Assembly (NCBI GenBank): GCA_039881145.1
Contig: JAYKKI010000139.1
Location: 1,674,001 to 1,738,000 of the forward strand
Length of the DNA: 64,000 bases
Direction of reading: 5' to 3'
Origin: Druceiella hillmani
Taxonomy: Eukaryota > Arthropoda > Insecta > Lepidoptera > Hepialidae
This document shows, one piece after another, positions 1 to 11,867 of this stretch. A program made the translations under genes and the position numbers. The notes beneath the pieces are model-generated. The model was not told the origin of the DNA. It was given only the letters and a program-made list of their open reading frames with translations, and ran no database searches. Every line of letters begins with the position of its first letter. Within the stretch, counting starts at the first letter, position 1.

Positions 1-122
1 AAATATATCTTTCGATTTTCCCCAAACAAATTTGCAGAATTTTATTGACATGTTTAATATAATACTAAAACAATAAACTAATTCCAAATCCCCTTCATGC
101 TAATACTCAGTTTTATGTACCT

Positions 123-125
<3 letters not shown>

Positions 126-207
<82 letters not shown>

Positions 208-216
208 TATATATAC
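126..216. repeat. (TA)n microsatellite, interrupted
   Basis: Nearly pure TA dinucleotide run, broken once by a short CATGTATG interruption and ending in an ACACAG edge. The 75-residue open frame through it on the minus strand is just the repeat read as Tyr-Ile and is not a gene. Confidence 0.97.
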
Positions 217-3200
217 ACAGCATTGTATAAAATCGAGATTTCTTAAATAAAAAAAGTTTTGTTGCTGAGAAATAAAAATGGCTTTGGTAATATCATTTTT
301 TTCATTTGTAATTTTATTTTTCATATAACTTCTCCAAAGTGTAATCAATTATTACAGTATATCGTCCAACATTTTTTTAGGAGTTGAATATAAAGATTGA
401 ATGTTGCAATGTAAATGGCAACGTATGTGTGCCAGATAAATAGTCCTAGAAGCAGTTGTGGCTTGAAATCCCTAAAGTATATATGTTTAATTAAACAATA
501 TTAATTACAAAATGATTTTACGTAAGTTGGGTAGTATCTATTAGCTGTAACCGAATAAAGGCAAATATATATTGTGATATATTCATATGTCAACCAAAAT
601 TAAAAATCACCTTAAGTTTATAAAAGAATCTCCTTTTAATAGATACATAGGTTATGGCTAATAATATGGGAGATCTAACGATAGCTTTTGATACTTGGGT
701 GAAACGATAAAAACATGGAGAAGTCAAGTAGGTTACTATATGAACAAAAATTAAACCCGCTGATGAAATTAAAACATTTGGTTGTTTTTCATTAAGCATT
801 ATATGCGACTCTAGCAAATCTATCTTTGTGCCAAATTACATGAATCCACAGTCAACATATTAGAATTAATTTTTCGAAACTGACAGACGGACAAATGTTG
901 ACACTTTCACATTTCAAAGTAAAGAAATCCGAAAGTTCTAAGCTTTTTTTATATATTGTCTCACTTTAATTGTTAAACTGCTAAAATTGTTTCTTATAAT
1001 ACGTAGGGTTTAATACTGGGAAAGAAATTTATAAAAAGATCCAGTTGCTTTGATAATAACTTTCAGCATAAAAGCAAACACACAAAACTTGTATCTTCTT
1101 ACAACAATAAAGAATATTGAGACTGGTTGGGAACGTAATTTAACCAAAAATGTAGTCATCCATAATTTGGTTTAGATGAAAATCTAATCAGGACTAAATT
1201 AGCAGAAAACGTTTTAACCCACAGAGACAGGTTTCACTTTGATTATTAACCAGTACTTCAGTTACCATTCGGAGGAATCTTTCTTTAGTTTACTTAAGAA
1301 ATAAAAAAATATATATTAGGTTTACTCTCGAGGGTACAAGATGGGCTAAACATTTTTAAAAAATTTAAAAACTTTCAAGGGCTAGGAGTTTCTTGAATAG
1401 TCTTATTGAAAAAAATTAATTCCTCTTTTTTCTCATAGCCCAAAGATTATTTACTAACTCTCACAAAGTCAAACATTAAAGATTGATACAAATATTATCT
1501 TTCAAACTCATGAAGTAAAATATTAAATTTTATTCGTATGTGAAACCTTCCCTTCCTCTATCCACCGATACACATTAATATTTTTAAACAATGAAAAGTA
1601 TTGTTGAGCAAAAAAATTATATTTTGTTATTTTGTATGTAACTTCTTTAAATTATAATGATAACTTTTTTAAATATCATGTCGATATAGAATATCTCTTT
1701 ATAATATAATTACAAATAGAAGGCAAGTTTGGTTTTTGTTTGTTTATATGTAAGAAGTAAACTCAACAGTTGGTCAACACATTCCTATAATTTTTTTAAT
1801 ATTAGATAGCTATGTAATTTTTTGTAATAAACAGCTTAAACTATATTAGATATACTCGTACTTGAAATGCCAGTGAACACTTAACCTTCCAGCTATCGAA
1901 TTAGTTTTTATTAAATGAAGGATACTAAAAACGTAAACTAGAGAATTTATTCGGGACATTCTGAACGTACGACTTAATTTTAATTAAATCGGGCCTTCAG
2001 AATGAAACTGAGAAGGTTAAAATAACATTTAAAACTAAGTCAAAGGAATTTTAAAGCACAAGAAAGCATTCTTCGTAAAATGTAGAGTAAAAAATAGTAG
2101 TAAATACGTTATTACATATCTTGGTGTTTTACGTTAAATTCCACTCCAATTATTTACAAGAAATGGTAGCTTTGCATACCATCGTTTTTGATTTAGGTCA
2201 TTTGAATTTTGAAGATGTGATATGTTTTCGTAATATTGAATTTTATATTTAAAAAGATAATTCAAAAAGTTTGCGAACAAATCATTCAAGCAAGTTTACA
2301 GCCAAAATTGCTGAGTCGAAAGTCATGAAGTAAGAGAATTTGTCAACTTTGGCTGGAATATTATTACTATCAAGATAGAATCTTGTGATTCTCTGAGAAT
2401 AGATCTTATGATTTTGTTTTCAATTTTCACCATGTGTTACATCTGTAAGAGATATTGTCAATATATTTACGTTATAAAAAATTTATATTTGTAAATAGTT
2501 TAATTGAAACACCACGTACACTTAAATGTATACAGATTCCTTAATTTGTACGAAACTCTCCCAGTGCGGATTCAATTCATGAATGACAGTAACGTTAGTA
2601 CTGCGTACTCAATATCTGATCGCTTCATATGTATTATTAGATATAGATTGTAAAACCATTCTAAAAAAATTGGGGTCTCATGCATGTTGGCAACATGTGT
2701 ACCTGGAGAAAAACAGTAAAATTTATTATTTTCTTCAATTAGGTTTAATGACTCACTAAAGATATAATAAAATAACATAAGGGCATATTTTGTATCTGGA
2801 CGAGATCTATAAAAAAGCTTAGAATACTATTTGTGTATTTTTTATGGGAAATTTGTAATATTTATAATAAAAGCTAAATAATATTCACTAGTAAAATTGT
2901 AGCAGAATTTCAAAATTAGTCTTTACCAAAATTAACTAAATACATAGCATGAGTATTTCATAGCCATAAATAATTATTAAAACTGCGTTACTTATTTGAA
3001 TATTTAATTCGAACTATATATGTATTCTTTAATGAGCAAAAATGTGTTGATATTTGGCTATTGAGGCGGTGGCACTGGCGTTACTGTATGTCTTAAATTA
3101 TTTAACCATGTCATAAATTATTTACAAAGTCGCGGGCCGTGTTTAATAAACATTTTTTTGGAAAATTTTAGTCTATTTTATTTTAGTATGACTACTTAAA

Positions 3201-3940
3201 TAAATAAACTCTGTGATATGATTATTACGATGATACTATACTAACGGTTACATCGTTATCTCTACAAAGTCAAACTATTTTATTGTATGTCATATTTTTA
3301 ATAACTTTTAATGAAGCCCAGTATAAGTGTCGTGAAACTTTCATGTGTGATCCACAGAGAACACATTATTTTGTTTTATGTAATAAAAGTGGTTTTGTTA
3401 TAGAAAGGATATGAACACTGATAAATATTGGTTATTGGAAGGAATAAATACAAATAAAACAAGGCAAAATAATAAAAAGGAAATATTGGCGTTATTTTGA
3501 AACAACATCCAATGCGACGCTATAAAAATCATATCAAAAATATAATGTCATCATGACGTTGTTGCGAACTTGGTTGTTGCGTTGTTTTGAAACTAATAAA
3601 AAAACAGCGTGAGCTTCTCAAATGACGTACAAAAACAAAACTTTTACAACTCTTTTATTTTGCATTATTAATAGAGTGAAATAATTTGCCCATGCATTGA
3701 CATAACCGTTATGTTTATACGAGACTTTTACTGTGGCATCATCTTAATTTATTTCTACGCTATCTGTTACAGGAGCAGATTAGTAAATATAAAGATTAAA
3801 AAAAATTATACCTGCACATAAAAAACTCGCTGTTATTTATTTAATTTCGAAAATTAATGTAATACCTTTTATTTAACATGCAAAGCTAATGGGTTAACTA
3901 ATGCGCTGCATTTTAGTTCAGACCATGGTTGCATAATTAG
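217..3940. other. Gene-free AT-rich stretch
   Basis: No supported gene. Open frames here (for example 590-817 and 2572-2778 on the minus strand) have the biased Ile/Lys/Phe/Tyr/Asn make-up expected by chance and no motif I recognise. The only repeat content noted is the dispersed-repeat trace at 830-897 and a small imperfect duplication of an AAATTATTT-containing word near 3087-3126. Confidence 0.6.
830..897 (+). repeat. Dispersed repeat fragment (GTGCCAAATT / GACAGACGGAC family)
   Basis: Holds the word GTGCCAAATTACATGA followed about 45 bases later by CGAAACTGACAGACGGAC. The order and wording match better copies near 22180, 38200, 46000 and 48770 in this window. Similar degenerate repeats are widespread in insect genomes, often ending in a wording close to AAGGGTTCC. 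I do not know which transposon class gives rise to it. This copy is short and worn. Confidence 0.5.
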
Positions 3941-3941
3941 C

Positions 3942-3953
3942 GCGGCGCGCCGC
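3942..3953. repeat. GC-only 12-bp palindrome
   Basis: GCGGCGCGCCGC is a perfect palindrome embedded in AT-rich surroundings and followed by a short run of GC-richer sequence (CACTGCACCACAGC). It contains five CpG steps. Its role is unknown; it may simply be a chance or transposon-derived island. Confidence 0.8.
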
Positions 3954-3960
3954 ACTGCAC

Positions 3961-6900
3961 CACAGCAATATTAAGTCAGGTCTGGTAAATTACTTTCAAA
4001 CTAATACTTACCTCATAACTAGATGACTAGCCTGATTAAAATCTATATTTATTTAAAAAAAAAAAAAATTTTACATATTTTTTAAACATTCGGACGAAGT
4101 CACGACTAAAATCTATTAGATTATAATTTTATTATTTATGCACAAATATTTAAATATTACTAAATATCAATCGTGTACATTTTATTTTGTAAGATTTTCA
4201 AAAAATATCAGAAATCATCATTGTAATTCAAGGAACACGCAAAACAAAAAAACATACAAATTTCATGGTAAGCTAAATAGTATTTGTTCTTTGAAATAAA
4301 TGAGGTTAGTATAACATTAAACGTTGGCTAACCCCTTGCTGAACGCATTCCAGAGCATATAAGATATAAAAAGAAGTATCACTTGAACAAGACCTGATTG
4401 AATAATCTAATGCCCTTGAAATGGGATCCCAAAGGGATATAGATAGATACAGATTCTCATAAGATTTAAGGGACATTTTTAATATTTAGGCGGGCAGTTC
4501 TTTTTTGGAGGTCTTCATTAGGATCTTTTATGCATGTGGCTTAGCATGAAATATCAACTTAAATTGTAGGGTTCAGTAAATCATAAGGGATAATAGAACC
4601 ACAACTATTGATGAAATTTGTCATGGTAACAAACCATATTATCCCACAATTTTTTCATTACTTAAAAATATAATATTTGCATGGTAATTTTAAAGAGGAA
4701 AATGTAGTTTCCGATTTATGTTTAGCTTTAAATATCGTGTGTGTGTTTTATGGCATACTGTCTTAGATAAATATCTAAATGCCAAAAGAATGCAATCTCC
4801 TTCATCTTATTTCTATAGATATTGCAAAAGTTTTTACTTTTTCATTAATCAACACACATATGAGATCCTACCAAAAATCTTAAGAACGTGATTGGTAGAA
4901 ACTAAGGTTGCACATTATAAGACCAGATTATAAGAAGACTGTAGCGATTACCATAGGTCTCCAATTTTGGAATAATTCGATATTTTTTTGCCCGTACATG
5001 ATATACTAGGCAATAAATCATTGCGATGACAAATAATATTAACGTTTATAAACAATTAAACGAAAATTATAAATAGTTTAATAGAAATACTCTGTACTAC
5101 TAAATATTAAACGTTTTACTTTTAAAAATTTACGCGAAATATTAAACTTTTAACTTTATCAAAATTAATGCGAATTATACCAGTAATTAGTAAGTTTTGA
5201 CTAATTTTATTAATCAAAATGATAATATGCAGCGTGCATTATTTTTATGTTATTTCTTACAAGGAAGATTCAACCCGTTATTATAAATAATAAAAATAAA
5301 AGAAAAATTAAATATTTTAAAAATTGTCGTTAATAATTTTTTGTTTACTTTCTCCTATTCGAAATAATTGAACCAACTAAGGATGGCAACTAAGCAAAAC
5401 ATGTCATGTCAATATTTTGCGAATGCTTAACTGAAATGTTACTAAGAATAGTGTTGTTTTATTTTCAAAAATTACTTTCTGAGAGTGTTAAAAGTTTTAT
5501 TTTCTTAAATTAATTTAATACAATAAATATATTTAATAAATTTTATGTTAAATATTTACTTTTTTCGTAAAATTCTTGCAATACATTTATTACGTCACAT
5601 ACCACTATCTCGAAAACAATAGATTTCATTAAGGTCATTAAAATATTTTACATTAAGAATGATGGAAAGAAGCAAAACAATATTTCTTTTAAAATTTTCA
5701 TCTATCTGTCTTTGTTAGAGAAACTATTAAACCGATCTGGATGATACTTTTCTTAGGATAATACTGTGCACTTACCTTCAACTTTAATTTATTTTTTATG
5801 TTTATATGTATTTTCTGAAAAATGTTGTCTACTTGTTTTGCTATCGAGAAATAAATAAAAAAAAGTCAATTAAAACCTCATCCAAAAACTACAAAACCAA
5901 TTGCAAATGTACTTACACGAAGATACTTCTTAAGTCTTCGTTCTTCTTTGTCTTTCGTTCACGCTGTAGGAATCCACTTTTTGACCTTAAAACTACTAAG
6001 TAGAAATTATCAAAAATGCACATACTTTAAGTAATTTAATACTTCTATTTCCATTGAGGGTACTTCTGGGACAGATAAAGAATGAAAAAAATACCAATTT
6101 ATTCCTACTGATGTAATAAAAGTTGTCCATTATTTGTTTGTTCCTCATTCTTTCAAGTGTAAACAGCGCATGGGTTCTCCGTAAAATTGCATGTAGATTA
6201 TATACATCCCAGATTAAGTATCAATTCCCATAATTACGTTACATTTATAGGAGAAGATCAATATACATCACTGCTAAGAAATATTTATGTTATTTATTTC
6301 CTCTTCGTCGGCCAATTTTTTTCATACTGTTGTTCGATTTGATGTTCATTATCTACATTCAGCAGATTTTAAATAATAAATTTTAATACATACTCATTTT
6401 TCATATTTTTGACCAGATTATGGAACAGATTAGAATTTTCTTCAGAAAGGATATAAATTGACAATATATTCCGTTAAAATCCATTTCAAATATATCCTCA
6501 TACCTCATGAGATTTCCTTTTTCATAATGCCTTTCCTTTCATTTTCTTTTTCATATGTCCTCTCTCTTATGAGTGTGTTCTTTTTTCTTTTTCTTTAGCT
6601 GTCATTAAATAAAATATCTCACTTCTTTAATCGTCCCTACGTTTCTGTGAATTGCAACGCAAAAAAATACATGTTGTATTGGCGTATATTGCTCCAAGCC
6701 ATTAATCTTACAGGTAGATTGCTTGTGATTGGATCAGTCCAATGAATAAAATATAAGAAAATTCACTCCTTATTCCAGTAAAACCTTGAAATAACATTAC
6801 AACTACAGATCTATTTTTAAATACTTGTAAATACCAAGTTTACAGCCAGGTTGATGACAAACATAAAAACATCCTCAAAACTAAACGTTTTTCAAGAATT

Positions 6901-7000
6901 GCTTTTACAGCATAAATAATGTAACAGAAAAAGTTTTGTAGAACGTTTTACGCGACAAATGGCTCCTCTATTAAATAAAAGTAAACTTTTCCCGACCGCA
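3961..7000. other. Gene-free AT-rich stretch
   Basis: No gene supported; the 65-codon frame at 5806-6003 (+) has no recognisable domain. At about 5695-5785 there is wording resembling the 5-prime part of insect LINE/SINE-associated repeats (a CTGTCT word, then an 'AAACCGATCTGGATGATAC' phrase), which is weak evidence for an old retroposon tail. A pair of 'AAATATTAAACGTTTTAC'-like words near 5100-5155 forms a small diverged duplication. Confidence 0.5.
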
Positions 7001-7007
7001 AAAAGTT

Positions 7008-7071
7008 GTCTGCAAACAACAGCGAGGGGAGTTTGCCGCCACATGTCAACTCGCTGTTATATTCCGCAGAC
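7008..7071. other. GC-rich segment with nested complementary stems
   Basis: GTCTGC (7008-7013) can pair with GCAGAC (7066-7071), and inside it CAGCGAG (7020-7026) pairs with CTCGCTG (7050-7056). Alternative pairings compete: GTTGT (7005-7009) with ACAAC (7016-7020), and GCAAAC (7012-7017) with GTTTGC (7031-7036). The segment is clearly richer in G+C than its flanks (about 6990-7100). It could be a structured RNA, a regulatory element or coincidence. Confidence 0.35.
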
Positions 7072-7956
7072 CTCACACGTGCCTCTGGCCAGGAGTTTTA
7101 GAATAATTTTTTTAATAACGGGTACTAGAGAATGATATTTTGTAGACATTTATTTATTGAGGTTTTGTAATAAAATATATTGTTGTACACGAGATTGCGT
7201 TCTGAAGTAAGGCTTTTTTGATCAAAAAAATGTTTTAACTCTTTTTGTATTGTGTCCTTTTGTTAATATTCAAAACTGAGTAACGTTAAATTTATTAAAA
7301 ACGAGAGATATTTATTCCCTTATGTAACTAGTATTGAGGAAACTGTATATTTTTTTTAAGACTTAGTATTGAAAATTGCTTTGTATAAAAAATTCACGAG
7401 TTTTTGAAATTTTTCTAAACATTGCTGAAAATCAAATTCAACGATTAAACATTTACAATGTAAACTTTTATGTAACTCTGTTCTAAGATGGAAGTCGTAA
7501 TATTTTGTAAAGACATAAATCAACTTTATGAATGAAATAAAGAATTTTTTATAACTTTAATAATTTCCTATTATATAAAAGATTCGTGGAATTATACTAC
7601 GAACCCGTAATTTGTACGACTTTGTTTTATTTTATTTTTACTTGTAATCCTCACTTGCACAACATACATATGCGTAGAATAATGTAAACGATTGAACATT
7701 AGAAAAGAGAGTTTAATATAAATTAATCAAAATATTTTAAAAATATTTCAGCAAATACTTTTAACGCATACATTACGTGACACGAATATATCTATTGACA
7801 GTTAACGTGTGTTTCCACTAGAGTCAAAAATGTTTACGTCATATAAAAACAAGAATATAGTGTAGAACGAAGCGTGACTTTTAACATTAGAACTAATCCA
7901 CAATTAAATGAAACTACGTGATGTAGTATTATTTCTACTTTTTTTAATTTCTTTAC

Positions 7957-7990
7957 CTAGGTTTCGTTGTTTTACAACATATTCAGGTGG
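7957..7990 (-). ncRNA. Degenerate hammerhead remnant
   Basis: This is the inverted-arm counterpart of the motif at 8021-8061. On the minus strand the core reads CTGAATA instead of CTGAAGA, changing the invariant G. The bases spanning the GTC cleavage triplet and part of stem I are deleted. It is expected to be inactive. Confidence 0.6.
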
Positions 7991-8020
7991 GATATTTGCA
8001 AAGATATCTTTGCTAATATC

Positions 8021-8061
8021 CCACCTGAAGATGTTGTAATACAATGAAACCTAGGTCGTGG
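8021..8061 (+). ncRNA. Hammerhead ribozyme motif (type I, minimal stem III)
   Basis: Stem I is CCAC (8021-8024) with GTGG (8058-8061). The core is CTGAAGA (8025-8031). Stem II is GTTGT (8033-8037) with ACAAT (8041-8045), closed by an AAT loop and containing one G-U pair. GAAA follows at 8046-8049. Stem III is only three pairs, ACC with GGT around a TA loop. The predicted cleavage is after C8057 in a GTC triplet. Known family: hammerheads of this minimal type occur in the terminal repeats of Penelope-like retroelements. An unpaired U precedes stem II, so activity is not assured. Confidence 0.65.
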
Positions 8062-8469
8062 TAAAGAAATTAAAGAAAGTAGAAATAATATTACATCACG
8101 TAGTTTCATTTAATTGTGAATAATAAATTTCTACAAAGTTAACGCCAAATATATTCAATATTAGTACTAATCTTAATTGCAATGCTTTATTAACTTTATT
8201 CAATGTTAATTGAGGTTTTTTTTCTGACAACTCCAAGAAATATGCCACTAATAAATAGCCGCAAATCTCATCGTTGATAGCACATTAGAGAATTTAATTT
8301 AAATTTAAATTTTATTTTGGATAACACAAAATTATTTTTTTTAACATAAATACAAGCAAGGTAAGTAGGCCACATTAGTCATAAGTAGATATATCTTATT
8401 TGTATGAAGGCGACATATTTTGCTATCTCAGTACCCTGTTTTACCCACATTCCTTGTGATATTTGTTGA

Positions 8470-8942
8470 TGGAACCGATAGATCGCGTTAGGTTCCTTTT
8501 AATTATGAAATGACATTAGGTGTCACGCGGCTATTTTAGTCCCAGTGTAACATCTATTTTTTCTACAGCGTTACATTTTAAAAACCTTTATGATTTCATC
8601 ATATCCTTCTTTTCGTCCGTACAATATTTTACATTTAAATAGTGCAAGTGTAACGGCAGATGTGAAATAAAATTAATAAAATAAAAAACAGTATATGGTA
8701 GTACTACGTACACGCACGTTGAAAATGTAACGCAATAAAAATTCACTCGTGTAAGTACATGTGAAAATTATTTTTAAGCGTGCACAACGTACCTCGTTTT
8801 TTTTAGGATTTGCTCCTGTGTTTGCGAAACCATAATAATAGCCCTGAGGTTCCTCTCGATAGGGAAATGGTACTAACGCAACACGGTTATTTTAATCCCA
8901 GGTGATGGTTAATATTTCTTGAGAAAATTACACTTCAACATT
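8470..8942. repeat. Diverged direct repeat pair, spacing about 355 bp
   Basis: Unit 1 (about 8470-8582) and unit 2 (about 8826-8942) share ordered words: GGTTCCT, GAAATG, CACG-CGG / CACGG, TATTTTAGTCCCAG / TATTTTAATCCCAG, then TTCT...TTACA. Identity is low, so this is an old duplication or two copies of an unnamed dispersed repeat. The phrase TGATATTTGTTGATGGA at about 8457 recurs at about 43370. Confidence 0.5.
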
Positions 8943-10354
8943 TTTTTAATATATTTCAATGTTTAAAATTATGGAAAATTGTTACGCAATCCATCCTATT
9001 TGTCGGATATCATAGGATAGACATTTAAAACTGCTATGAAATTATGTCACGTGACACTATTTAAAAATGTGTATCTGACATCGTATTTTTCAACAACCAC
9101 CATTTAACAGCATTTATATTATTTCTCCAAAAACATGACCATCGATTTACTACAAAAAAATATAAAAACACATACTTCATAGATAATATGGCCAATTGTA
9201 TTTTCTTACGAAAATTTTATTTTACTTCTTCAAATTTTATTGAAAAATATAGCTGCCTATGTATAAGATAGATGCAAATTATTTAATTTCCATCTATGAT
9301 CCTCACAGCCGTATCATAGGATTATTGATCTAAGTTGTTTTACTCTAATAATAATAGTTTTTTTTTACAGTACTTTATTTTCAAACTTAATTTTTTTTAA
9401 TTATAATGACTTTAATGACAATTTCATAAATCGTCAATCCATGCGCAGGAACGATAACGATCATACGATTTATCCTTTGGCTTTAAAATAGTTTAAAAAT
9501 ACAAACATTCCTACTTAGTTTCTCAAAGAAGACGTAGTTCAAATATGAATGTTCAATAAACTGGTTACGAACGACTTAATTTTCTACGGCTCTACTTAGT
9601 GCAAGGTTTCCACGGTAAACGAGTTAGATGACGCGAATAATTTATCGATCCTCTACTCCAAGTCTCATCGACGCTTGATTTAGATGCTAAATATGTGAAC
9701 ACCAATCTAACTCTTGAGACGAGATCCATAGTGACAAACAAACGCACTGTCTAGAATAAACAAATGAACACATTATGAGGATTGTTCGTAATTATAGAAA
9801 AACTAAAATTAATTAAATTTTAAAAAACATTGCAATAAATGCATTATACAAATTTCACTATTTTCGACATTCTACGCATTTTCCACTGCCACATATTAAT
9901 ATGACTGATTTTAAAATTTATTATTCACGATTTTATGATAACTTGAAGTTAGAGATTGTCATTAAAGGTGTCTCGACTCATATTAATTCCTTAAGAAGCT
10001 AAGTTAGTTTGAAATAATGATCCATAAAGTGCTTACACTGAATAACCTTAAAATTTCGTAGCAGTTAATGCACAAACTTTATAATTCACTCCAATGCAGC
10101 TCTCTCAAAAATATTGAATTGATTAGACCAATGAAGTCGAGAGCACTTTGCTTGCAGAGTAGAGTTAGGATAATTATTATTTTAACTCTAAATGTATTCA
10201 ATTTTATTAGAATCAAATTGTCTTTTTTTAAATGTTTTAAACAACTGTGTCAATTGTTTTTTTTTCGAATGTATTAAAAAACATTGTTTTAATCAACCTA
10301 GGTATGACGTGTTTACGCGTCGATAAGAGAAGCGAGTTATTTTTGGAAATATGT
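8943..10354. other. Gene-free AT-rich stretch
   Basis: Nothing I can call. The 69-codon frame at 10068-10277 (+) has no recognisable motif. A slightly GC-richer patch around 9590-9750 contains CGACGC / GACGAG words but no clear structure. Confidence 0.55.
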
Positions 10355-10990
10355 CAGTGCATACATTCCTTTGATTGTCTTCAAAATGTTATTGCCGTTG
10401 ATACTAAATCAAACTAACTTCTGTCGAGCACTCTTATTACCTTAGTTTGAATATGAAAATTTATAATCTGAAATGTATTAAGGATCTCCTTAAAAAAATT
10501 GAATACTTTAAAGATATGCTCTGTATATACCCTTTTAAGTGTCTTCAATACTATATTGCTACTTATACCAACGTACATTTCAGTCACCCATTTTTATTAC
10601 CTTTGCTTTACTATACAAATTTATGGTTCCTGAATTGTAATGAGGATATAATTAAACATATAAAACGATTTCAAAATACATTCTCTATACACTCTTTTTA
10701 GCTTCTTTATAATTTTTTCACTGTTGACACTAACCATCACGTCCCTCAGGTACTCATATTGCCTTTGCTGAACTATTAGAAATACTTCCCGTATATTACT
10801 TAGAATCTTTCTAAAAAATAGAACCCTTTTCAAATATTCTCTGCATACACTCTCTTAAGCGACTTCACGATTTTCTCGCTCTTAACACTTCAGCATACTT
10901 CTGTCGAGCACTGTCATATTATGTACGATCGAAATGTATTAATTATTCCTTAAAAAGATAGTCTGCTTTAATAAACTTACCAAATGCTAC
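10355..10990. repeat. Diverged tandem repeat, about four units of roughly 160 bp
   Basis: Units start near 10355, 10519, 10681 and 10839, each beginning with a CTCTGNATACAC-like phrase followed by a CTTC...ATT...TTGACAC / TTAACAC stretch. Units 1 and 4 are the best preserved pair. Both contain ACTTCTGTCGAGCACT (about 10418 and 10898) and GAAATGTATTAA followed by CCTTAAAAA. The middle units are heavily diverged. Open frames at 10447-10701 (+) and 10621-10833 (-) are by-products of this repeat. It could be an old satellite remnant or the inside of an unidentified element. Confidence 0.6.
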
Positions 10991-11445
10991 TTTTTTGGTT
11001 TCAGAAAATGTGAGTTATTTCTAAACATTGGGCATGACTTGAATTGATCAAAGTTTATTAAATCGACGACATTTGCGTCATTTAGGCTTTTCTATATATC
11101 TTATCTCACTGCACTTTTTTTGACCATATCTGGAATTGTTAATTTTTATTTCTATGTTTAATTTTTATTTGGTCTAGATTTTTCATAATTTTTTTAAGCT
11201 CGGTTTATGTACTAATCTAGCTTTACAAAATGTTTTGCACTTTTCCAATGAAATTAAGTCCAATAAACGTGTGTTTATTAAAATGTATACAGAAAATTCT
11301 AAAATAAAAAAGTCAGTAATTAAATTTTCATTAGTGTTTAGGTAAAGAAGGGATAATAATTATAAATAAAACTGATATACATGATATGGTAATGACTTAA
11401 CAAAACCTTTTCTAGGAGAAAATTTATGTGTGCCCTTTCGCATAA

Positions 11446-11450
<5 letters not shown>
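10991..11450. other. Gene-free AT-rich stretch
   Basis: No gene, repeat unit or RNA signal recognised between the tandem repeat and the microsatellite. Confidence 0.55.
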
Positions 11451-11522
<72 letters not shown>

Positions 11523-11545
11523 ATGTATATACATATATAAATATA
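11451..11545. repeat. Compound (TA)n(TG)n microsatellite
   Basis: An AT run to about 11506 is followed by a GT run to about 11522 and a degenerate TATA tail. The same order, TA then GT, occurs at 44555-44631 and 56572-56663. A 91-codon open frame that crosses it is spurious. Confidence 0.97.
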
Positions 11546-11867
11546 CTATTTTGCATAAAAACGGGTGGTTTTGATTATGTCACAGTATTAACAAAATGTT
11601 ATTTATCAGAAGGTTATATTAATTGTAATAGTTACTGGCAAGTACAGTGCATTCGGGTACGTCAAAGCGAACGTTCTATATTTGAAATTTATTCTTTTTG
11701 AATGAAAATTCTCTTTCACTTACAAAAACTTATTTTTTGGCGGTAAATGAAATCCAACTCTTATTAAGTTCTTTTTCATTTGTTACGTTTTTTATTTTAA
11801 CGAATAAATTTTATTTAAATTTCTACTGTTTACTGCATTAGTTCACTTCTGTTTGCTGTTCTCAGTA

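Larger units (their letters stand above)
7899..8159. mobile_element. PLE-derived fold-back unit, copy A (inverted terminal pair)
   Basis: The left arm (7899-8005) and right arm (8006-8118) are inverted copies of one terminal sequence. They meet at GCAAAGATATCTTTGC (7998-8013). The right side continues about 40 bp further through a tail shared with copies at 18342-18383, 41133-41175 and 61750-61789. The unit is flanked by near-identical 13-bp direct repeats, ATTAGAACTAATC (7886-7898) and ATTAGTACTAATC (8160-8172). They look like a target-site duplication and set the ends. The right arm carries an intact hammerhead core. The left arm has lost six bases across the cleavage site and has a changed core. 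No protein is encoded. I infer a non-autonomous derivative of a Penelope-like element, because the same terminus lies downstream of a PLE endonuclease frame at 14399. Confidence 0.75.

Noticed and set aside
121..348. Open frames running through (TA)n tracts here and at 11426-11701, 13056-13394, 24325-24537, 39107-39316 and 56568-56768
   Set aside because: A TA dinucleotide repeat avoids stop codons in two frames and yields Tyr-Ile runs. The frames start or end in unique AT-rich DNA without any domain.
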